A DNA stretch of 39,153 nucleotides from the NCBI GenBank assembly GCA_018898455.1, contig JAHIJO010000009.1, forward strand, positions 1-39,153, written 5' to 3'. Source of the stretch: Verrucomicrobiota bacterium. GTDB taxonomy: Bacteria; Verrucomicrobiota; Kiritimatiellia; JAAZAB01. Below are positions 31,280-39,138 of this stretch, piece by piece. Position 1 is the first letter of the stretch. Each line of letters opens with the position of its first letter. Position numbers and translations under genes: made by a program. A model generated the notes under the pieces. It made no database searches. It worked only from the letters and a program-made list of their open reading frames with translations, and was not told the origin of the DNA.

Positions 31280-32638
31280 ATGCATCGTTTCCAATACATT
31301 TTTCGGGAAATAAGCCGGCGCAAAGCAAGAACTTCCGTTGCTATTGCGGGGTATGCTCTGGCGGTGGCCATGTGCAGTCTTTTGCTGGCCATTTTCTATG
31401 CATCCAAAGAATCGGGAGACAATGTTCTTGCCAATACAGGAACGCATTTCATTGCGTTTGTCCCGGCCAGGGTCTCCGACGCCGCAACCTCTGTCTTTCA
31501 CGATGATACCATTTCCTGTTTTCTAAACGGCGGCATTATCACTCGCACGATGTCCTGCGATGTCTTGGACAGCGTCAAAACCATTCCATCCATAGCCGAC
31601 GCCTCGCCTTTCCTGATGTTCAGGGTGAAAAGCTTGGTACCGGTGAATGCCGTCATTACTAATAAAATCGATTCGGAACAAGATCTCGCATCACTGTGCG
31701 AACCCTGCCGCAGAGCCTATTTAAAATCAGTGGAACCCATGATACTGGCAAGCCGGGTGGGCCCTTCCCTGCCGGCAACTTCAAACTATTCGTTAACTGT
31801 CGGCGGTTTTGATCCCGCGAACAAGGTGGCAGTCGGCACGACCTGTTGCGCTGAAACCGATGTTATCAGCGGCAGGTTTCTGCGTCCCGGCGATAAAGGT
31901 ATGATCCTGGTCGAGGAGGCTTATGCCCGGGCCATGGGCCTCAAATCGGGCGATTCGATAAAAATTGCCGGCCGTGCGTTTAAAGTCGCCGGTATCGTCA
32001 ATCCGGGTATTCGACCGGCAAAAGCCGACGTGTACCTGCCCTATGAGGAAGCCGAAGACATGGCCCGCGCCTGTATGACGCAATCTCCGCCCACTCGCAT
32101 CATGAACGCCATCCTGGTCCAAGTCAGACACTCGCTCCGGCAGGAGGAAGCGATTCGGGCAGTCAGGAAACTGATTCCGGATATTGTTGTTTCCAGTTAC
32201 GCTTGTTACCGGCCCGCCGCTAAGGTCATCGGCATTAATGAAAAAACCGCTTGGATTCTGGTAGCGGTCCTGCAACTCGGAGCCATCCTGTTTGCCGTGA
32301 AATCACAAACTGCATCCCTGGTTGAACGCCGGCGCGATATTGGCATTCTCAAAGTCCTGGGGTGGACAAACGGCGCAATTGCCGGCCTGATTTTTACCGA
32401 AGCAGCGTTTCAGGCGTTTGTGGGAAGTCTGATCGGATGCGTGGGGGCCATCCTCCTCCTGCTTTTATTGCCGAAAGACCTTATAGGCATCTTGAATTTG
32501 AACAGCATCCCGGTGATCGCTTATGTCATGATCGGTATCGTGTGTTGCCTTTCGATGCTGGGCGGCATCATGGCGGGTATATTTCCCGTGTTACATGCGG
32601 GAAGACTGCTTCCCCTTGAAGCCCTGCGGCGGCTGTGA
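31280..32638 (+). CDS. ABC transporter permease (FtsX/MacB type)
   Basis: The 452-residue protein has one membrane span near the N-terminus (about 20-42, TSVAIAGYALAVAMCSLLLAIFY), a periplasmic domain of about 270 residues, and three C-terminal spans. This is the MacB/FtsX topology. The permease core carries RRRDIGILKVLGW (the coupling helix region) and ends in AGRLLPLEALRRL, typical of the family. The periplasmic part has Cys pairs CEPC and CC (residues about 140 and 195), which may form disulfides. A TTG at 31265 is another possible start. The ATPase gene follows seven bases after the stop. These exporters or signal-driven machines often have a membrane-fusion partner, which is not seen here. 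Confidence 0.88.
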   Translation: MHRFQYIFREISRRKARTSVAIAGYALAVAMCSLLLAIFYASKESGDNVLANTGTHFIAFVPARVSDAATSVFHDDTISCFLNGGIITRTMSCDVLDSVKTIPSIADASPFLMFRVKSLVPVNAVITNKIDSEQDLASLCEPCRRAYLKSVEPMILASRVGPSLPATSNYSLTVGGFDPANKVAVGTTCCAETDVISGRFLRPGDKGMILVEEAYARAMGLKSGDSIKIAGRAFKVAGIVNPGIRPAKADVYLPYEEAEDMARACMTQSPPTRIMNAILVQVRHSLRQEEAIRAVRKLIPDIVVSSYACYRPAAKVIGINEKTAWILVAVLQLGAILFAVKSQTASLVERRRDIGILKVLGWTNGAIAGLIFTEAAFQAFVGSLIGCVGAILLLLLLPKDLIGILNLNSIPVIAYVMIGIVCCLSMLGGIMAGIFPVLHAGRLLPLEALRRL

Positions 32639-32645
32639 TTATGCG

Positions 32646-33350
32646 ATGAAAACCGATGTTACCATTACTGATGAACGTATGGTCTTAACCTGCACCGGGG
32701 TGACGAAGACCTATCGAACACGCGGCAAACAGATCTCCGTGCTTCGGGGAATTGACCTTGCTATACCCAAAGGAACCCTGACCGTGATCACCGGCAACAG
32801 CGGCACGGGGAAAACCACCCTGTTGAGTATTGCGGGAGGGCTGGACCGGCCGGATACAGGTCGGATTGCGTTCATGGGCAATCCCATGGAATCCCTTACG
32901 GCCCGTGAATCCGCTTTATTGCGGCGTGGCAGAATCGGATTCATCTTTCAGAACTTCAATCTGATTGATTCCTGGACGGCGATCGAAAATGCTGAGGCCG
33001 GGTTAATTCATCTCCGCGTCACGGCCGATGAAAAGCGCCGGCTGGCCACGGATCTGCTTGCCGGACTTGGCCTGGCAGGCCGCCTTGACAGTTTTCCTGA
33101 TGAATTGAGCGTCGGTGAGGAACAGCGAGTTGCCATAGCGCGAACGCTTGCGGCTCGGCCTTCCCTGGTGCTGGCCGACGAGCCGACCGGCAGTGTCGAC
33201 GACGAAACAGGCGCTGAAATTATCAGAAGACTGATGGCGCACACCAGGGAACACGGAGGCTCGGTGATCGTGGCAACCCATGGCCCTTTTCCACTCGGAA
33301 CGGCCGATGCAGTATTCAGACTGGCGGAGGGCGTATTGCTGCCGTTGTAA
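32646..33350 (+). CDS. ABC transporter ATP-binding protein (MacB/LolD type)
   Basis: The 234-residue protein has Walker A GNSGTGKTT (residues 50-58), the Q-loop FIFQNFNLIDSWTAIEN, and a signature sequence that reads LSVGEEQRVAIARTLA rather than LSGGQ. Walker B with the DEPTGS.D segment and the switch His in ATHGPF follow. It provides ATP hydrolysis for the permease encoded just upstream. The substitution in the signature is tolerated in some family members. The start was set at the ATG at 32646; a longer frame overlaps the permease. The substrate is unknown. Confidence 0.92.
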   Translation: MKTDVTITDERMVLTCTGVTKTYRTRGKQISVLRGIDLAIPKGTLTVITGNSGTGKTTLLSIAGGLDRPDTGRIAFMGNPMESLTARESALLRRGRIGFIFQNFNLIDSWTAIENAEAGLIHLRVTADEKRRLATDLLAGLGLAGRLDSFPDELSVGEEQRVAIARTLAARPSLVLADEPTGSVDDETGAEIIRRLMAHTREHGGSVIVATHGPFPLGTADAVFRLAEGVLLPL

Positions 33351-33429
33351 CCGCAGTGCAATCATCTGCCTGAAGTCTGATGTTTTGAAACTGGCTCACC
33401 CCTTACCCAAATTTATCCTTCTTTTTCAC

Positions 33430-33457
33430 TGGCCACCGGACCCCGCTCAGGTATAAT
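33430..33457 (+). promoter_or_regulatory. promoter close to the galE start, predicting a leaderless mRNA
   Basis: A perfect TATAAT (33452-33457) ends eight bases before the galE ATG (33466). TGGCCA (33430-33435) sits 16 bases upstream of it as a weak -35 box. Transcription from it would start at about the ATG, and no ribosome site lies between. Confidence 0.45.
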
Positions 33458-33465
33458 GCCCGCCC

Positions 33466-34443
33466 ATGAACGTGTTAGTCACCGGCGGCGCCGGCTATAT
33501 CGGCAGTGTTACCACCGAACTGCTTCTCGATGAGGGCTATGAGACGGTGGTGTTCGATAACCTGGAGCGCGGCCATCGCGAAGCCGTGGATCCGCGCGCC
33601 CGGTTCATCGCGGGCGACTTGCGCAACCCGGCGGATATCGCAAAGGCCATGCAGGCGGTCAAGCCGGATGCGGTCATTCATTTCGCGGCTTATGCCCTGG
33701 TTGGCGAGTCCATGGAGCACCCGGAGTTGTATTTCGGCAACAACGTCCGTGGCGGCGTCAACCTGGCGGAGGCAATGCTGAAAACTGGTGTGCGCCGGAT
33801 CGTGTTTTCGTCCACCTGCGCCACCTATGGTCAGCCGGAACGATTACCGATCACCGAAGATATGCCTCAGCGTCCGACGAATCCTTACGGCGAGTCCAAG
33901 CTTATGTTCGAAAAAATCCTGGTCTGGTATCAACGGCTCAAGGAGTTTCAGCCGGTGTTCTTACGCTATTTCAACGCCTGCGGTGCGTCATCCAAATATG
34001 GCGAGGATCATGATCCCGAAACCCATCTCATCCCCAATGTCCTGAAAGTGGCGCTGGGCCAGGGCGAACAGGTGCCGGTGTTCGGCGAGGATTACGACAC
34101 GCCGGACGGCACCTGCATCCGGGATTACATTCATATCGAAGACCTGGCCCGGGCTCATTTGCTGGCGTTGAAAAATCCATTTTGCGGCGCCCTGAACCTG
34201 GGCACCGGTGAAGGTTGCTCCGTTCTGCAGGCGATTGGAGCGGCACGCCGGATTACGGGGCATCCGATCCCGGTGAAGTTCTTGCCGTGCCGTCCGGGCG
34301 ATCCCGCCCGGCTGGTGGCCGATGCCCGCAACGCCCGAAAAGTGCTGGGCTGGACCCCGGACCGGAGCCGGGTTGATGACATTGTTCAAACCGCCTGGGA
34401 TTGGCACCGGGCGCACCCGGACGGGTACGGCAAAAAATCTTGA
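33466..34443 (+). CDS. galE: UDP-glucose 4-epimerase
   Basis: The 325-residue extended short-chain dehydrogenase interconverts UDP-glucose and UDP-galactose. The NAD-binding loop TGGAGYIG (6-13) is followed by FIAGDLRN, VIHFAAYALVGESM, and the catalytic SSTCATYG plus YGESK (Tyr and Lys). RYFNACG and TCIRDYIHIEDLARAH follow, as in GalE. Length is normal. It would supply UDP-galactose for cell-surface glycans or for galactose use. It stands alone, with a TATAAT just upstream, between the ABC pair and recA. Confidence 0.93.
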   Translation: MNVLVTGGAGYIGSVTTELLLDEGYETVVFDNLERGHREAVDPRARFIAGDLRNPADIAKAMQAVKPDAVIHFAAYALVGESMEHPELYFGNNVRGGVNLAEAMLKTGVRRIVFSSTCATYGQPERLPITEDMPQRPTNPYGESKLMFEKILVWYQRLKEFQPVFLRYFNACGASSKYGEDHDPETHLIPNVLKVALGQGEQVPVFGEDYDTPDGTCIRDYIHIEDLARAHLLALKNPFCGALNLGTGEGCSVLQAIGAARRITGHPIPVKFLPCRPGDPARLVADARNARKVLGWTPDRSRVDDIVQTAWDWHRAHPDGYGKKS

Positions 34444-34565
34444 TCATGCTCTTGATCTCTTCTGTTTTTCTGATATGCGGAATGAGATTGCGATCAAGAT
34501 TATGATTAAGAAAAAATCGTTGGACAATACCCAAGCCGCCATGGATAATGCCGTAATCAAATCTA

Positions 34566-34722
34566 AGAACTTGTCCGTAAATAAGGAATCGGCTCATAGA
34601 GCCGATGCTACACATCTGAAAAGCACGGCCTTTTACTGTAGCAGCCGCTCTGCCTGCCCGCAGTGCTACGCACAGCGTTGTAGGCGGGTGAGCGGCTTTC
34701 GGACTATTTACGGATAAGCTCT
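34566..34722. repeat. MITE-like inverted-repeat element upstream of recA
   Basis: The 309-base gap 34444-34752 holds this element. Its ends, AGAACTTGTCCGTAAATA (34566-34583) and TATTTACGGATAAGCTCT (34705-34722), are inverted copies with two mismatches in 18. TCTAA occurs at both outer edges (34562-34566 and 34720-34724). Inside are a stem ATCGGCTC/GAGCCGAT around ATA (34588-34606), TGCTACA/TGTAGCA (34606-34643) and AGCCGCTC/GAGCGGCT (34643-34697). It contains no coding frame and ends 30 bases before recA. Confidence 0.65.
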
Positions 34723-34752
34723 AAATCAGACTTAACTTAAGGAGCAATCCAC

Positions 34753-35811
34753 ATGGCCTCCAAACCGACCAAACCGGAAGACAGTAAGGAAACCAAGGAC
34801 AACGGGGATAGCAAGGAAAACAAGGCAATGCTTAACAGCGTCCTGGCCCAGATCCAGAAGGAATTCGGCGAGGGCGCCATCATGCGCCTGGGCGACGCCA
34901 AGGCCCGGGTGGCCGTGGCGTGTATATCCACCGGTTCCTTTTCTCTCGATCTGGCTTTGGGCATAGGCGGCCTGCCCCGGGGGCGGGTCTGTGAGATTTT
35001 CGGGCCTGAGTCCTCGGGTAAAACCACGCTGACTTTGCACGTGATCGCCAATGCGCAGAAAGCAGGCGGCATCGCCGCGTTCATCGACGCCGAGCACGCG
35101 ATGGACCCGCTTTACGCCAAGAAAATCGGCGTCAACCTGGACGAGTTGCTGGTGTCCCAGCCGTCCTCCGGCGAGGAAGCCCTGACCATCGCGGAAAAAC
35201 TCATCCGCAGTAACGCCATGGACGTCGTGGTGGTGGATTCGGTGGCGGCGCTCACCCCGCGCGCGGAAATCGAGGGCGAAATGGGCGACGCCCAGATGGG
35301 CCTGCAGGCGCGGCTCATGTCCCAGGCGATGCGTAAACTGACCGCCGCCATCTCCAGCTCGAAAACCTGCTGTATCTTCACCAACCAGCTCCGGGAAAAA
35401 ATCGGCGTCATGTTCGGCAACCCGGAAACCACGCCCGGCGGCAAGGCCTTGAAGTTCTATGCGTCGGTCCGGCTGGATATCCGCAAGATCGGGGTCATCA
35501 AGGATCCCACCGGCCGGGTGATCGGCAATCGGACCAAGGTCAAGGTGGTGAAAAACAAGGTGGCGCCGCCGTTCATCGAGGCCGAATTCGACATTTTATA
35601 CACCGAAGGCATTTCCTGGTCCGGCTCCATTGTGGACGCGGCGATGCAGTACAACCTGCTCGAAAAACGGGGTTCCTGGTTTTCCTTTGAAGGCGAGCAG
35701 TTGGGGCAGGGGCGCGACGGGGTCGTTGAACAGATGAAGACCAACCCGGCCCTGCAGGCCAAGCTCGTGGAGGGAATCCGGGCGAAGGTCAAGGAAATGC
35801 CGCCGCTATAG
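34753..35811 (+). CDS. recA: recombinase RecA
   Basis: The 352-residue protein forms filaments on single-stranded DNA, catalyses strand exchange and triggers the SOS response. The Walker A motif GPESSGKTT (about 85-93), the [11 protein letters not shown] segment, [20 protein letters not shown] (loop L1) and [19 protein letters not shown] (loop L2) are all present. The N-terminus is rich in Lys, Glu and Asp and is about 20 residues longer than usual. Around loop L2 the usual IFINQIR reads IFTNQLR. GGAG precedes the ATG. The C-terminal tail ends in KEMPPL and lacks the strongly acidic end of the E. coli protein. Confidence 0.99.
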   Translation: MASKPTKPEDSKETKDNGDSKENKAMLNSVLAQIQKEFGEGAIMRLGDAKARVAVACISTGSFSLDLALGIGGLPRGRVCEIFGPESSGKTTLTLHVIANAQKAGGIAAFIDAEHAMDPLYAKKIGVNLDELLVSQPSSGEEALTIAEKLIRSNAMDVVVVDSVAALTPRAEIEGEMGDAQMGLQARLMSQAMRKLTAAISSSKTCCIFTNQLREKIGVMFGNPETTPGGKALKFYASVRLDIRKIGVIKDPTGRVIGNRTKVKVVKNKVAPPFIEAEFDILYTEGISWSGSIVDAAMQYNLLEKRGSWFSFEGEQLGQGRDGVVEQMKTNPALQAKLVEGIRAKVKEMPPL

Positions 35812-35832
35812 ATTCCACTTCGTGGAATCTAT
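35808..35832. repeat. 11-base-pair palindrome spanning the recA stop codon
   Basis: ATAGATTCCAC (35808-35818) pairs perfectly with GTGGAATCTAT (35822-35832) around the three-base loop TTC. The TAG stop (35809-35811) lies in the left arm. Confidence 0.85.
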
Positions 35833-35855
35833 TGTAATTCCATGCATGGAAATTT

Positions 35856-35870
35856 TCCGCCATTGGCGGA
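35856..35870. repeat. three-base-loop palindrome in the recA-alaS gap
   Basis: TCCGCC (35856-35861) pairs with GGCGGA (35865-35870) around ATT. Confidence 0.55.
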
Positions 35871-35930
35871 TCCGCCTCCCGCTGTTGCTCCAAGCTGTGG
35901 CGGGCAAGCTGGCGGACAATCTGGAAAAGT

Positions 35931-36010
35931 TTGTCATTACGAGCATAGCGAGGAATCTCTGCCGTATCGGTAAATGTGGCCGAGATCCTTCGCTCCGCTC
36001 AGGATGACAA
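35931..36010. repeat. imperfect long inverted repeat between recA and alaS
   Basis: The 29-base arms 35931-35959 and 35982-36010 match at 22 of 29 positions when one is inverted; both outer ends read TTGTCAT. The wording (GAGCGGAGCGAAGGATCTC on one arm) resembles an interspersed repeat that I recall from many unrelated environmental genomes. Confidence 0.55.
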
Positions 36011-36051
36011 GCTGTGTTATCAGGCATAGTTGCCGTCTTTGGTGGCCTAAT

Positions 36052-36067
36052 TGAATTCATGAATTCA
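36052..36067. repeat. 16-base perfect palindrome before alaS
   Basis: TGAATTCATGAATTCA lies 14 bases ahead of the alaS ATG. It could be an operator, but no regulator is known for it. Confidence 0.5.
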
Positions 36068-36081
36068 GGATGTATTAGCTC

Positions 36082-37899
36082 ATGAACCGCTCATTAACCG
36101 CCCATGAATTGCGGGAAATATTTTTCTGCTTCTTTAAACAGCGCGGGCATACGCTGATTTCCGGCGGATCGCTGATCCCGCAGAACGACCCCACCGTGCT
36201 CTTCACGACCGCGGGCATGCACCCATTGGTGCCGTACCTGATGGGTGAGCCGCACCCGGCCGGCCAACGGCTCTGCGACGTGCAGAAGTGCATCCGGACC
36301 GGCGATATCGATGCGGTCGGCAATGCCTCGCACTTGACCTTTTTTGAAATGCTGGGAAGTTGGTCGCTGGGCGATTACTTCAAAGAGGATGCCATCGCCT
36401 GGTCATACGAATTCCTGACCTCCCCGGATACGCTCGGTTTCCCCCCCGATGCGCTCTACGTCACGGTGTTCCAGGGCAATGATCGAGTGCCCGCGGACCG
36501 GGAATCCGCGGAAGTCTGGAAAAAAATGGGCATCCCCGAAGCGCGGATTTTATTTTTGCCCGTGGAAGACAACTGGTGGGGGCCGGCCGGTCGCACCGGA
36601 CCCTGCGGACCGGACACGGAAATGTTCATTGATATCGGCCAACCGCCTTGTGGCCCGGCCTGCCGGCCCGGCTGTTCCTGCGGCAAGTATTTTGAAATTT
36701 GGAACGATGTGTTCATGCAGTACGAGAAAACGGCCGAGGGCGCCTATGTGCCGCTGAAAAAAAATAACGTGGACACCGGCATGGGAGTGGAGCGGACAAT
36801 TGCCATGCTCCAGGGTAAAAAATCGGTGTACGAAACCGAGCTGTTTGCGCCGATCATCGCGGCGATTGCCGCCCAATCCGGTCAAGCCATGGGCAAGTCT
36901 GATGTGGATGGGCAGGTCACGCGGGCATTCCGGGTCATCGCCGATCATCTCCGCAGTTCCGTTTTTATCCTTGGCGACGAGCAGGGTGTCTCGCCCAGTA
37001 ACCTGGGCCAGGGTTACGTTCTCCGGCGGTTGATTCGTCGCGCCGTGCGGCACGCCAAAAACCTTGAAATGTCCGTCGGTTTCGTGAAGCTCATTGCCGA
37101 AAGCGTCATCGCCCAATATGGCCCGATCTACCCGGAACTGACGCACAACCGGGACCGCATTCTGCGGGAACTGGCCGCGGAGGAGGAGAAGTTCGAGAAG
37201 ACCCTGAACCAGGGATTGCAGGAGTTCGGCAAAGTGCTCGAACAGATGAAGGCGCACAACCAGAAGGCATTGGCCGGGCGGATCGCGTTCCGGCTTTACG
37301 ACACCTACGGGTTCCCGGTGGAGTTCACGGCTGAGCTCTGCGCAGAACAGGGAATCACGATCGACAAGGACGGCTTCGACAAGGCCTTTGCAAAACACCA
37401 GGAGATATCGCGCCAGGGCGCCGATAAGGTTTTCAAAGGCGGCCTGGCCGATAACTCCGAGGCCACCACCCGTCTGCACACGGCCACGCACCTGCTGCAT
37501 CGGAGTCTCCAACTCGTGCTGGGCGATCACGTGAAACAGAAAGGATCCAACATCACCGCCGAGCGCCTGCGCTTCGATTTTTCGCATTCCGCCAAGCTGA
37601 CGCCGGAGGAGATCCGGAAGGTGGAGACGCTGGTCAACGATGCGATTCAAAAGGGATTGCCGGTCTCCGTGGAGGTCATGACCCTGGAACAGGCGCAGGC
37701 GGCCAACGCCACGGCGCTTTTCGCGGCCAAGTACGGGGAACAGGTAAAGGTCTATTCGATCGGCGATTTTTCCAGGGAAGTCTGCGGCGGCCCGCATGTG
37801 GATAACATCCGTGAACTGGGCCGATTCCGGATCCAGAAAGAAGAAGCCTCCAGCGCCGGCGTTCGAAGAATTCGGGCCGTGCTGGAGGCTTCCTGCTAA
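36082..37899 (+). CDS. alaS: alanine-tRNA ligase, short form without the C-Ala domain
   Basis: The 605-residue enzyme charges tRNA-Ala. The class II catalytic core is present (FFKQRGHTLISGGSLIPQND, FEMLGSWSLGDYFK, TGPCGPDTEMF, and NNVDTGMGVERT). The tRNA-recognition helical domain follows, then the editing domain with the zinc site HTATHLLH and CGGPHV. The chain then stops at AGVRRIRAVLEASC. Typical bacterial AlaRS runs on to about 870 residues through a linker and the C-Ala domain; here these are missing without any frameshift visible downstream. A Cys-rich insert, CGPACRPGCSCG, lies in the core at about residues 190-203. Short forms like this occur in some bacteria, notably reduced or candidate-phylum lineages as I recall. 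Confidence 0.93.
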   Translation: MNRSLTAHELREIFFCFFKQRGHTLISGGSLIPQNDPTVLFTTAGMHPLVPYLMGEPHPAGQRLCDVQKCIRTGDIDAVGNASHLTFFEMLGSWSLGDYFKEDAIAWSYEFLTSPDTLGFPPDALYVTVFQGNDRVPADRESAEVWKKMGIPEARILFLPVEDNWWGPAGRTGPCGPDTEMFIDIGQPPCGPACRPGCSCGKYFEIWNDVFMQYEKTAEGAYVPLKKNNVDTGMGVERTIAMLQGKKSVYETELFAPIIAAIAAQSGQAMGKSDVDGQVTRAFRVIADHLRSSVFILGDEQGVSPSNLGQGYVLRRLIRRAVRHAKNLEMSVGFVKLIAESVIAQYGPIYPELTHNRDRILRELAAEEEKFEKTLNQGLQEFGKVLEQMKAHNQKALAGRIAFRLYDTYGFPVEFTAELCAEQGITIDKDGFDKAFAKHQEISRQGADKVFKGGLADNSEATTRLHTATHLLHRSLQLVLGDHVKQKGSNITAERLRFDFSHSAKLTPEEIRKVETLVNDAIQKGLPVSVEVMTLEQAQAANATALFAAKYGEQVKVYSIGDFSREVCGGPHVDNIRELGRFRIQKEEASSAGVRRIRAVLEASC

Positions 37900-37903
37900 A
37901 ATC

Positions 37904-37938
37904 TTTATCCGAAGCGCCGGTCAGGCGCTTCGGATAAA
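37904..37938. terminator. bidirectional hairpin between alaS and the LA_2272-type gene
   Basis: TTTATCCGAAGCGCC (37904-37918) pairs perfectly with GGCGCTTCGGATAAA (37924-37938) around GGTCA. It begins just after the alaS stop and lies 15 bases after the stop of the converging gene at 37953. The minus-strand side runs into GATTTT. Confidence 0.6.
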
Positions 37939-37952
37939 AGATAATTGCTGTC

Positions 37953-38612
37953 TTACCAGCCCGCGTTGACGATCGGCAGGAATTTCCAGAATTCCTTCTC
38001 GGTCGCGAAGTTCAACACGCCGATCTGCAGCCCGTCGAGCTTGCCGGTCCAGTTGATCGCGCCGAGCTGGAAGCCCGTGGCGCTGATTGCGTAGTTGATC
38101 GCGCCGAACTGCATGCCCGCGAGGGCGCCGGCCACGTTGATGAAGCTGATCTGACAGCCGCCGACATCGCCGCCGGTGTAGTTGATCAAGCCGCCCTGGA
38201 TGCCTTTCGCATTGCCTCCGGTCAGGTTGATCGCGCCACACTGGCCGCCCGTCAGGTCGCCGCCGGCCCAGTTAATCAGACTTTCCTGAACACCGGCTAC
38301 GTTGCCGCCGACCCAGTTGATTAAGCTGTACTGCATACCGGTCAGATCCCCGCCGACATAGTTAATGCCGCCGAGCATGAGAGCCGATGCGTTGCCGCTG
38401 ACGGCATTGATCACGCCGATGTCAGCGCCCGTGACTTCCGAGTTCAGGCCATAAATAAGGTTAATGGCCAGACCATGGACCGGGGCATCCGAATTGATAA
38501 TCTGAACCGGGGTTACCAGCGACAGTTGGAAGGGCGCCGCAAAACCTGTGGACACCATGCCAACCGCGAGCAACACCGCCAGAACAGTCACAAAACGATT
38601 ACGTTTTTTCAT
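37953..38612 (-). CDS. secreted repeat protein of the LA_2272 surface-repeat type
   Basis: The 219-residue protein has a signal peptide (VTVLAVLLAVGMVSTGFAAP). The rest is a run of about ten repeats of 18-23 residues, each ending in a hydrophobic pair plus IN or LN: VINAVSGN, GINYVGGDLTGMQ, LINWVGGNVAGVQ, LINYTGGDVGGCQ and so on. The glycine/asparagine pattern suggests a beta-solenoid. The pattern matches the LA_2272 family of surface-repeat proteins as I recall it, whose function is unknown. AAGGAAAT lies upstream of the ATG. The repeats are close in sequence, suggesting recent duplication. The gene stands alone between alaS and repeat DNA. Confidence 0.75.
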   Translation of the reverse strand: MKKRNRFVTVLAVLLAVGMVSTGFAAPFQLSLVTPVQIINSDAPVHGLAINLIYGLNSEVTGADIGVINAVSGNASALMLGGINYVGGDLTGMQYSLINWVGGNVAGVQESLINWAGGDLTGGQCGAINLTGGNAKGIQGGLINYTGGDVGGCQISFINVAGALAGMQFGAINYAISATGFQLGAINWTGKLDGLQIGVLNFATEKEFWKFLPIVNAGW

Positions 38613-38792
38613 AATCTTGATTTCCTTTCCATCCGGTTAATAAACAACATTTCGCAGTCCGGTAGTAGCTTCTTTTCCCCCGACTTAAGTGGCGCGGAAC
38701 GCGCCCTAAACCGTAAGCCAGGAAATGCTCCACCTCCTTTCCTGAATGATAAGGTTGTTTGTCAATAACTGAATACGATAACGGGCAATGGG

Positions 38793-38904
38793 TCAGTTAT
38801 TGGGGGGTGTAGCGGCGGTTCGTACTTGTCCCGCTCCCAGCGGGAAGAACCGCAATCCGTCAGCTGATGGACCGTTCCATCGAACGGCCCCTACAACCGG
38901 AAAA
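38793..38904. repeat. direct repeat copy 1 (TGTAG...CTACA type) with a 35-base inner module
   Basis: This 112-base copy matches 39019-39095 except for an extra 35 bases, about 38850-38884, flanked by GAAC on each side. Both copies contain TCCCGCT/AGCGGGA around the three-base loop CCC and end in CCCCTACAACCGGAAAA. The first ten bases, TCAGTTATTG, are also inverted at 38763-38772. The 541-base stretch 38613-39153 otherwise shows no gene. Confidence 0.85.
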
Positions 38905-39018
38905 TCAGCATATATCCAACCAGTCCTCACGCCAATAATTGACCCATTACGATATAATATGTAGTAATTGTCCTAAAAGCGGAAAATGCGGTCAAGGTTA
39001 TTTTTGACATATTTACAA

Positions 39019-39095
39019 TCAGTTATTGGGGGGTGTAGCGGCGGTTCGTACTTGTCCCGCTCCCAGCGGGAAGAACGGCCCCTACAACCGGAAAA
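39019..39095. repeat. direct repeat copy 2 without the inner module
   Basis: This 77-base copy begins TCAGTTATTGGGGGGTGTAG and is identical to copy 1 once the 35-base module of copy 1 is removed. The copies are separated by 114 bases of AT-rich sequence. Confidence 0.85.
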
Positions 39096-39109
39096 ACTGC
39101 ATACCACCT

Positions 39110-39138
39110 GAATATTGCGCGAAAATCGCGCAATATTC
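39110..39138. repeat. 12-base-pair palindrome near the window end
   Basis: GAATATTGCGCG (39110-39121) pairs perfectly with CGCGCAATATTC (39127-39138) around AAAAT. It may be the terminator of a gene beyond the window edge; ACTTTTC follows on the plus strand. Confidence 0.6.

Noticed and set aside
34322..34717. Open frame of 131 codons between galE and recA
   Set aside because: It overlaps the end of galE and then reads through the inverted-repeat element; the codons after galE show no coding character.
34723..34752. LexA/SOS box upstream of recA
   Set aside because: No CTGT(8N)ACAG or GAAC(4N)GTTC-type site was seen in the 30 bases before recA. The operator of this group is not known to me, so its absence is not informative.
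36550..37797. Open frame of 415 codons on the minus strand
   Set aside because: It is antisense to alaS, whose frame is clearly real.
38475..38768. Open frame of 97 codons on the plus strand near the window end
   Set aside because: It starts antisense inside the LA_2272-type gene and continues through its promoter region, with no ribosome site or motif.
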